Of a DNA stretch of 6,449 nucleotides, positions 1-3,795 are shown in pieces. Each line of letters starts with the position of its first letter. Within the stretch, counting starts at the first letter, position 1. The stretch lies in the NCBI GenBank assembly GCA_001399705.1, contig LJCR01000137.1, forward strand, positions 1-6,449, in the 5' to 3' direction. The notes below the pieces were generated by a model that saw only the letters and a list, made by a program, of their open reading frames with translations, made no database searches and was not told where the DNA came from. The translations under genes and the position numbers were made by a program. Source of the stretch: Kouleothrix aurantiaca. GTDB lineage: Bacteria; Chloroflexota; Chloroflexia; Chloroflexales; Roseiflexaceae.

Positions 1-920
1 CATGTGATCCCTGTGAGTCGCACATCTGATCGGGTTTGGGGCGATGCTGCTGCGATTGGTTCGGCTGGAACCTCCTCGGGCGAACCGATCATGGCACCGA
101 TCATCGCACCGATCATCGATCCGATCATCCCCGGTGGGACAAAAAAAAGCGGCTGCGCGCGGCCGCTCTCGTCGTTCTGAGCTGGCATCGATACCATCCC
201 GAGCTTGCGCGCCCCGCTCGTCGTCAGCTCCGTGTCGCGCAGCTCCTCGGACTCATCGAGTGTCAGGGGGCGCTGTGAGATGATCGCCAGCAGGCGTGCG
301 TCGCTCGGGAGCGGGCGGGCCTGCCCGTCGCGGACGAGGCCGAGCCAGCGAAGCGCGGGAGTCTCGTGAGGAAGACCCGCCAGGGTGAGCGCATAGCAGC
401 CAATATCGGCCAGGGACAGCGCCGGCGTCGTTATGTAACGAGTAATCGGGGCCGTCTCGGTGGGATGCGGTGTGATTTTGCCCATGCAAATATCGAGAAG
501 CGAGCGGTCGAGCGGCAGGCGGTCAACATGGCGGGGGCGACCCATACACGGTTGCCCGATATGCCAGGGCTGCGAAATCCCTTTGATGCGCCCCCACGTC
601 GGCGCATAGCGCGTTTTATGACCGCGCCGCGTGGTCACGAGCAGCCAGCCGCCATCCACAAGCCGCTTCAATGCGCGGATGACCGCGCCGCGCGAGAGTG
701 TTGGGTCGTAGCGGAGGACATCGGGAACAGAGAGCGGGATGGGCTCCTGGACGACGAAGTACAGGCGGCCAAGCAGGGCGTACAGGCTAATTGCCAGCGG
801 ATTGTCGTGGACGTCGGTGATCAGCCGCTGTGGAACAGGACAGTAGTTGCTGGGATGTGATGGCGCGGCGTGAAATGGCGCGGGCGGTCGATCTGCCGCC
901 GGCGCTGTGTGGGCCAGCAT
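1..920 (-). CDS. Winged-helix protein, partial (3' end beyond left edge)
   Basis: An open frame on the minus strand starts at ATG 920-918 and stays open for 306 codons to the window edge, so the C-terminus is missing. An in-frame TAA lies two codons upstream, and GAGGAG at 930-935 sits 9 nt before the ATG, which fixes the start. Residues about 40-108 look like a winged helix: a first helix (NPLAISLYALLGRLYF), a short helix (SVPDVLRY), a recognition-type helix (SRGAVIRALKRLVDGGW) and a basic wing with TTRRGHKTRY. A second conserved-looking block (150-225) contains TRYITTPALSLADIGCYALT. Residues 265-280 are four MIG[S/A] repeats. DNA binding is inferred from the fold only. I do not recognise the family; a replication- or partition-type regulator is possible but unsupported. 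Plus-strand ORFs in this stretch are shadows of it. Confidence 0.8.
   Translation of the reverse strand, partial: MLAHTAPAADRPPAPFHAAPSHPSNYCPVPQRLITDVHDNPLAISLYALLGRLYFVVQEPIPLSVPDVLRYDPTLSRGAVIRALKRLVDGGWLLVTTRRGHKTRYAPTWGRIKGISQPWHIGQPCMGRPRHVDRLPLDRSLLDICMGKITPHPTETAPITRYITTPALSLADIGCYALTLAGLPHETPALRWLGLVRDGQARPLPSDARLLAIISQRPLTLDESEELRDTELTTSGARKLGMVSMPAQNDESGRAQPLFFVPPGMIGSMIGAMIGAMIGSPEEVPAEPIAAASPQTRSDVRLTGIT
81..128 (-). repeat. 12-nt tandem repeat (four units) inside the winged-helix gene
   Basis: Four imperfect 12-nt units built around GATCATCGNNCC on the plus strand encode MIG[S/A] four times in the minus-strand gene. The units are close to identical, which suggests recent expansion or slippage. 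The repeated GATC tetramers also form many small palindromes. Confidence 0.75.
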
Positions 921-929
921 CTCCGATTA

Positions 930-935
930 CTCCTC
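930..935 (-). promoter_or_regulatory. Ribosome binding site of the winged-helix gene
   Basis: GAGGAG on the minus strand lies 9 nt upstream of ATG 920-918. Together with the in-frame TAA just upstream of the ATG it decides the start codon. A second GGAG touches the ATG directly and is too close to act. Confidence 0.65.
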
Positions 936-977
936 GCGCTACTACGTGGTAGGCGGCAGCGCATCTATGTCCGAGTA

Positions 978-1007
978 TTGACATCGGACTTGGGCGGATA
1001 CTATAAT
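978..1007 (+). promoter_or_regulatory. Consensus sigma-70-type promoter
   Basis: TTGACA (978-983) and TATAAT (1002-1007), both perfect matches to consensus, are separated by 18 nt, giving an expected transcription start near 1014. An inverted repeat TCCGA (970-974) / TCGGA (984-988) brackets the -35 box and could be an operator. The promoter faces the broken gene at 1046-1360 and is divergent from the winged-helix gene, whose product is a candidate regulator of it (inference). Confidence 0.7.
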
Positions 1008-1090
1008 CGGAGCAACTCAAAGCCGACCTTTCTTGGCGGAGGGCTGTGCAACAACACAGCACCGATCCTTCCAATCGAAGGCTAGGCGAC

Positions 1091-1150
1091 GGGGCTGGAA
1101 CAGACCATTCGAGAGAGCTTGGCAGGCATTATCGAGTGGTCTGAGACCCC
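1091..1150 (+). other. Long hairpin, possible RNA structure
   Basis: A 12-bp stem joins 1101-1112 and 1132-1143 (one G-U pair, 19-nt loop). GGGG 1091-1094 can pair with CCCC 1147-1150 outside it across an internal loop. It lies downstream of the consensus promoter and inside the proposed broken gene. Confidence 0.45.
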
Positions 1151-1165
1151 ACGAGCTTTGGATTA

Positions 1166-1213
1166 CTCCGAACGGATGCGGCGCCGCGACGATGCGGCGC
1201 TTCGCCGTTGGAG
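1166..1213 (+). other. GC-rich hairpin, possible RNA structure
   Basis: An outer stem CTCC-g-AACGG (1166-1175) pairs with CCGTT-GGAG (1205-1213) around one bulged G. The inner stem GCGCCGC (1181-1187) / GCGGCGC (1194-1200) is perfect with a 6-nt loop. Part of this could simply follow from coding Arg-Arg-Arg-Asp-Asp-Ala-Ala-Leu-Arg-Arg in the broken gene. Confidence 0.45.
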
Positions 1214-1360
1214 GGCGTACTGAGCGACCGAAACCGGCCTCAGTGTACTCACCTCGAACAGGTGTTGGATGCGATCACAGTGGTTATTCTGCTGCGCCAA
1301 AGTCATCGCGGCACCTCCGTACAGGTGTCGCAGACAAACAATTCAGTGCTTCTATCCTAG

Positions 1361-1560
1361 CAAGGATGCGCGACATGAACAAGAGTGCTACGCGACACTT
1401 TCTCCTCTGTTTCGCGTCAAATTCTCCCTTGCTAAGCGACATGCTCGTCATGACCGCCACAGTTGGGGTTTCATAGGAGGTTGCGATGGGTTTTGGACTG
1501 AGTCATTCTCAGATTATTACATTAAGTATGGCATCCTAATGCGCTGCTTGATGGCCCACA
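1361..1560. other. Gene-poor stretch
   Basis: Apart from the 17-codon ORF there is a 33-codon frame (ATG 1375 to TAG 1476, preceded by AAGGA at 1362-1366) and a small hairpin ATCCT-AGCA-AGGAT at 1354-1367. Neither is convincing as a gene or terminator. It may be eroded coding DNA continuing from the broken gene to the left. Confidence 0.4.
1486..1539 (+). CDS. 17-codon ORF with strong Shine-Dalgarno (leader peptide or remnant)
   Basis: A full AGGAGG (1475-1480) stands 5 nt before ATG 1486, the best ribosome binding site in the window. It serves only 17 codons (MGFGLSHSQIITLSMAS) before TAA 1537-1539. A preceding short frame ends with TAG at 1474-1476, overlapping the Shine-Dalgarno. The peptide could be a leader peptide, or the stump of a gene truncated before the repeats that start at 1561. 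No downstream gene in the same direction is close enough to suggest attenuation with confidence. Confidence 0.3.
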   Translation: MGFGLSHSQIITLSMAS

Positions 1561-1650
1561 TCTTCGCGTCGTGTCCATGTCGCGCATGACGTGAAGAGCT
1601 GCCGGTCTTCGCGTCATAACCATGACGCGCATGTCGCGAAGAGCCGTCAC
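1561..1650. repeat. Two tandem 45-nt near-palindromic repeats
   Basis: Unit 1 (1561-1605) and unit 2 (1606-1650) share TCTTCGCGTC at the start, CCATG then CGCGCATG in the middle, and GAAGAGC near the end, about four fifths identical. Each unit is itself a dyad: in unit 2 TCTTCGCG (1606-1613) pairs perfectly with CGCGAAGA (1635-1642). Across the junction 1586-1597 pairs with 1606-1617, and CGCGTCAT (1610-1617) pairs with ATGACGCG (1622-1629) over a 4-nt loop, so several mutually exclusive hairpins are possible. Confidence 0.75.
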
Positions 1651-1784
1651 TTCTCGCACCGACTACCTCCGCATCCCAATAGATGACCTCGTACTGAGAT
1701 GTTCTGAGTCTGTTGACCAGGATACAAGCGTATTCGGTTTTCTGCCCAAGTCGCGGAAAATGCTGAGGTTGGAGGAGTGTAGCG
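1651..1784. other. Intergenic stretch without recognised features
   Basis: A 66-codon frame (1622-1822) crosses this stretch but begins inside the palindromic repeat, has no ribosome binding site and ends inside the downstream operator-like repeats. I do not count it as a gene. Confidence 0.4.
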
Positions 1785-1833
1785 GTGTCACTATAATGAC
1801 ACTGCGAGAGGTGTCACTATAATGACACTGCGA
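1785..1833. promoter_or_regulatory. Tandem operator-promoter: two identical 23-nt copies of a TATAAT-containing dyad
   Basis: GTGTCACTATAATGACAC is a perfect inverted repeat (GTGTCA, 6-nt spacer, TGACAC). It occurs at 1785-1802 and again at 1811-1828, each followed by TGCGA, with a 26-nt period. TATAAT (1792-1797 and 1818-1823) forms the centre of each. The right half of copy 1 supplies ATGACA (1796-1801), a 5/6 match to a -35 box, 16 nt before the TATAAT of copy 2. A repressor binding either dyad would cover the -10 box. Expected start is near 1830, facing the ORF at 1855. Confidence 0.65.
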
Positions 1834-1854
1834 ATCGTCGTTTACACTTTGTAG

Positions 1855-2253
1855 ATGCTTGGATCTCTCTCGGATGGTATCGATCAGGACAAGCTACTCC
1901 AGGAGGCCGCCGGCTGGCTACAGGTGGAATGGTGCTTGACCACGACTCGGCTCCTTCCTATCTTCGACGAAGAATTGGGCTGGCGAGGGATAATGAGCCG
2001 CAGATGCTCACAAACAGGTGTGGGATTGAGAATGCAAGCGCTGGTAGAAGAGGTTGCGCGTCGTGCGCGTCACCGCTGCGTCGCGTATGTCGTAAAGAGC
2101 GGAGCGGGTGTTGCGCGTCGTGCCCGTCACCGCTGCGTCGCGTATGTCGTGAAGAGTGGAGAAGGAATTCCACACCACGCGTCATCCGTAGTGCCACATC
2201 GTCTTCGTGCTATGTGCGCCAGTCAAACGTCGCGTATACCGTATAGGGATTAG
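1855..2253 (+). CDS. Hypothetical ORF with two 19-residue repeats
   Basis: ATG 1855 lies about 25 nt downstream of the expected start of the tandem operator-promoter, but no Shine-Dalgarno is visible. The first 40 residues are protein-like (DQDKLLQEAAGWLQVEW, then LLPIFDEELGWRG), acidic and helical. From about residue 67 the product is two copies of a basic 19-residue unit (VARRARHRCVAYVVKSGxG) encoded by the 57-nt DNA repeat, and the remainder is low quality. The repeat is related to the non-coding repeats at 1561-1650, so the second half is probably repeat DNA read through rather than a conserved domain. The end overlaps the stop of the convergent minus-strand gene by 4 nt. It could be the N-terminal stump of a lost gene; family unknown. 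Confidence 0.3.
   Translation: MLGSLSDGIDQDKLLQEAAGWLQVEWCLTTTRLLPIFDEELGWRGIMSRRCSQTGVGLRMQALVEEVARRARHRCVAYVVKSGAGVARRARHRCVAYVVKSGEGIPHHASSVVPHRLRAMCASQTSRIPYRD
2053..2166. repeat. Two tandem 57-nt repeats related to the 45-nt repeats
   Basis: GTTGCGCGTCGTG recurs at 2053 and 2110, and the following bases match with only a few differences over the 57-nt period. Each unit contains CGCGTATGTCGTRAAGAG (2082-2099, 2139-2156). This is the same 18-mer motif, with substitutions, as 1581-1598 and 1626-1643 in the 45-nt repeats. The CGCGTCGTG block also occurs at 1565. Relative to the 45-nt unit there are 9 extra bases between the two blocks. I infer one dispersed repeat family. Confidence 0.75.
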
Positions 2254-3323
2254 CTGTTTGGAGAAAAAAATGAAGCCTGCGTGGGGGTATTTTCGGTCAA
2301 CTCGTACTGTGTTTGATGACTGCCCCCAACTCTCCGCAGCAGGCCGATCTCGATGAGCTGAGTAGTCTCACGGTTGACCTGACGATGCTGAATCGGGTCA
2401 CCGGTCGTGTTCAGCTGTCCCGTAATTTGCTGTGCGGTCGCTTGACCACCCAGGGTGCGCACAATAGCCAGGATGCGGCGCTGCCGATCGGTCAGTTTCG
2501 CGTAAACCCCACCCTCGTAGAATGTTTCGGGTGCTCGCCCCACGAGTGTGACCCGAAAAAACTTGTGATCTAGATCCTCGAACTGGGGGCGCGGGAGCCG
2601 CGCCCGCTCGTATTCACGCAGAATTGTGTCCACCCCCTGGCCAGCTTCCTCGCCGAGGCCAGCCTGGCGCAGAATCTCCGCAATGATTGGGTTCCGCGAC
2701 TCGTGGACCTCGGCAATTCGATCCACGGTAACCCCGGCCGGCAAACCACCAGGATTCGTCATCAATATGTGGGTTGGGAACATCAGCACATCAGCCACCA
2801 CACCTCGCTGAGTGTAATCACGGTGGCCCAGGAGATTCACGAGCGCCTCGCGAACCGCCGGGAGTGGCCACTGGTAGACATCCTCGCGCTCTAGCGAGCC
2901 GCGGTGCAGGTTCTCCAGATTCATTCCTTTGCGCATATTGTTGAAAAGATACTCTTGCACCCTGGATGCCTGGTCGAAAATGGTGCCGTCAATGCGATCA
3001 CGGTTCAATACCTCATTGGAATGGACGTAACTACCAGTATAGTGAACCAGCGAAATAATGGCATTAGGAAACACGCTCTGCGGATTCCTCCCAAAGCACA
3101 TGATCCCAGCGATCGTAGCGCAGAGGTCATTGTCGTCTTCTGCCAGGCATCCGGTGTTTTTCCAGAACGCCTCAACACCAGCCGGACCCCGATAACGACG
3201 CCGCTCCACCGCACGTGTGATGTGCTCGGCGGTCTTCTCAGGGTCAAGATGCTCCGGCCCGACTCCGCGGATAGGCAGACTGTCGATGCTGCGCAACTTT
3301 TGCAGGTCGATATAGTCAGTCAT
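2250..3323 (-). CDS. COG2865-type ATP-binding transcriptional regulator lacking AlbA_2
   Basis: The 357-residue product matches the C-terminal two thirds of Schlafen/AlbA-type regulators (also annotated ATP-dependent DNA helicase-related). Residues 13-100 match the linker with AGIMCFGRNPQSVFPNA (72-88). Residues 158-174 (REALVNLLGHRDYTQRG) are the N-box of an HATPase_c_4-like domain, followed by NPGGLP (190-195) and EEAGQGVDTI (225-234). Residues 275-342 form a winged helix (LTDRQRRILAIV...QLIEIGLLRRVG). The AlbA_2 nucleic-acid-binding domain usual at the N-terminus is absent, and nothing resembling it lies upstream. So this is a short variant or a 5'-truncated gene that acquired a start. Only a weak AGGA 13 nt upstream supports ATG 3323. 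A promoter is visible at 3380-3408. Role in regulation or defence is family-level inference. Confidence 0.8.
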   Translation of the reverse strand: MTDYIDLQKLRSIDSLPIRGVGPEHLDPEKTAEHITRAVERRRYRGPAGVEAFWKNTGCLAEDDNDLCATIAGIMCFGRNPQSVFPNAIISLVHYTGSYVHSNEVLNRDRIDGTIFDQASRVQEYLFNNMRKGMNLENLHRGSLEREDVYQWPLPAVREALVNLLGHRDYTQRGVVADVLMFPTHILMTNPGGLPAGVTVDRIAEVHESRNPIIAEILRQAGLGEEAGQGVDTILREYERARLPRPQFEDLDHKFFRVTLVGRAPETFYEGGVYAKLTDRQRRILAIVRTLGGQATAQQITGQLNTTGDPIQHRQVNRETTQLIEIGLLRRVGGSHQTQYELTENTPTQASFFSPNS

Positions 3324-3379
3324 AGCACCAATTCATTCCTACCCGCAGTGGGGTGTTCTTTGCGTAGTGAAAACGCTTT

Positions 3380-3408
3380 TTTGTACCATAGTCTTTCTTC
3401 GCCGTCAA
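3380..3408 (-). promoter_or_regulatory. Promoter of the COG2865-type gene with operator-like dyad
   Basis: On the minus strand TTGACG (3403-3408) and TACAAA (3380-3385, preceded by TGG as an extended -10) are separated by 17 nt; transcript start is expected near 3373, leaving a leader of about 50 nt. A perfect inverted repeat GCCGTC (3401-3406) / GACGGC (3413-3418) overlaps the -35 box and could bind a repressor, possibly the winged-helix product itself (inference). Confidence 0.55.
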
Positions 3409-3551
3409 ATGCGACGGCAGCTTTGAACCTGGCGATAGACCGGCGCCTAATAGCGTGTGAGCAGCCCGTTCCACGCCTGCTCGCCCGCCGGACTGCCGAG
3501 TCGGGCCAGCGCAATCAGATGCGCGGTCGTGGCATCATGCTCGAACTCCAT
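3405..3551 (-). pseudogene. Relic of an ECF-like sigma factor N-terminus
   Basis: ATG 3551-3549 on the minus strand is preceded by AGGA with 6 nt spacing. The frame reads MEFEHDATTAHLIALARLGS, then PAGEQAWNGLLTRY, then TAG (3449-3447), then APVYRQVQSCRRI and TGA (3407-3405). The pattern LIxxARxGxxxAxxxLxxRYxxxVYR is the start of sigma region 2 in ECF and related sigma-70 factors, where the stop position is commonly occupied by an aromatic residue (TGG to TAG would explain it). About 48 codons survive. The rest of region 2 and all of region 4 are missing, and the promoter of the neighbouring gene now overlaps its end. Similarity is by eye only; a helical protein of other type is possible. Confidence 0.5.
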
Positions 3552-3739
3552 TGTGCGTCCTGCCTCGCTTCGCCAACACCTGTATGCAGTTTAACGACAG
3601 ATCGCGTCGTTTGGTTCGGTCTCTTCGGATATGTCGAGGGATACCTGCGCGGGGGTCGCCGCGAACCGCGCCACCGAGAGTTGAGAGCGGGAGCGGTGCG
3701 CGGTGGGGTATCGGACAGCACATGAACACTGTGCATTGA
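3552..3739. other. Divergent intergenic region
   Basis: This stretch separates the sigma relic from the beta-CASP gene. It contains GC-rich inverted sequences (3650-3710) but no gene I would support. GTG 3703 and ATG 3739 are in frame with the beta-CASP gene, but they lie upstream of its promoter and lack ribosome binding sites. Confidence 0.4.
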
Positions 3740-3748
3740 TGCTATACT
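3740..3748 (+). promoter_or_regulatory. Extended -10 promoter of the beta-CASP gene
   Basis: TGCTATACT combines an extended -10 TG with TATACT (3743-3748). No good -35 is present at 16-18 nt, as is common for extended -10 promoters. Transcript start near 3755 would give a leader of about 40 nt. This excludes the upstream in-frame starts at 3703 and 3739. Confidence 0.45.
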
Positions 3749-3763
3749 TGGGTTCATTAGGAC

Positions 3764-3777
3764 ACACGTTCGCGTGT
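3764..3777 (+). other. UUCG-loop hairpin in the beta-CASP leader
   Basis: ACACG-TTCG-CGTGT gives a 5-bp stem closed by a stable UUCG tetraloop, ending 5 nt before the Shine-Dalgarno. An alternative register GACAC (3761-3765) / GTGTC (3774-3778) exists. It may protect the 5' end of the mRNA or be an autoregulatory target of the encoded RNase (inference). Confidence 0.35.
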
Positions 3778-3795
3778 CGTGCGGAGGGTTTGCCT

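Larger units (their letters stand above)
1046..1360 (+). pseudogene. Small gene broken by two compensating frameshifts
   Basis: GTG 1046 follows GGAGG (1038-1042) with a short 3-nt gap, 32 nt after the expected transcript start. It opens a frame reading VQQHSTDPSNRRLGDG. Within the GGGG run at 1091-1094 one extra base moves the protein-like reading to the next frame (LEQTIRESLAGIIEWS, then RALDYSERMRRRDDAALRRWRAY). At TAC/TGA (1218-1223) a missing base moves it back to the first frame (LSDRNRPQCTHLEQVLDAI...) until TAG 1358-1360. Repaired, it would be about 104 residues, helical and charged, of no family I recognise. The frame is also open upstream of the GTG to 1007. Alternatives are two independent short ORFs, sequencing errors, or a structured RNA, since the same stretch folds into strong hairpins. 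Confidence 0.4.

Noticed and set aside
366..860. 164-codon plus-strand frame
   Set aside because: It is antisense to the well-supported minus-strand winged-helix gene, starts without a ribosome binding site and has no recognisable domain.
787..1074. 95-codon minus-strand frame across the divergent region
   Set aside because: It is in a different frame from the winged-helix gene, covers both the consensus promoter and that gene's ribosome binding site, and has a low-quality composition.
1141..1160. CTGAGA followed by ACCCC, resembling part of a TPP riboswitch
   Set aside because: The rest of the thi-box core is absent and no thiamine gene follows.
1033..1476. 147-codon plus-strand frame
   Set aside because: It starts at TTG without a ribosome binding site. 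The other two frames over the same DNA read far more protein-like, and its composition is what a shadow frame gives.
1622..1822. 66-codon plus-strand frame
   Set aside because: It begins inside the palindromic repeats and ends inside the tandem dyads, has no ribosome binding site and has no family resemblance.
2053..2166. CRISPR-like array
   Set aside because: Only two units, with no distinct spacers: the whole 57-nt period is repeated, so it is a tandem duplication.
2231..2250. TATAC-C-GTATA as terminator of the COG2865-type gene
   Set aside because: The arms are AT-rich with a one-base centre and no T-run follows on the minus strand, so it cannot form a terminator hairpin.
2904..3725. 273-codon plus-strand frame
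   Set aside because: Most of it is antisense to the COG2865-type gene. The remainder crosses two promoters and the sigma relic, and it lacks domains.
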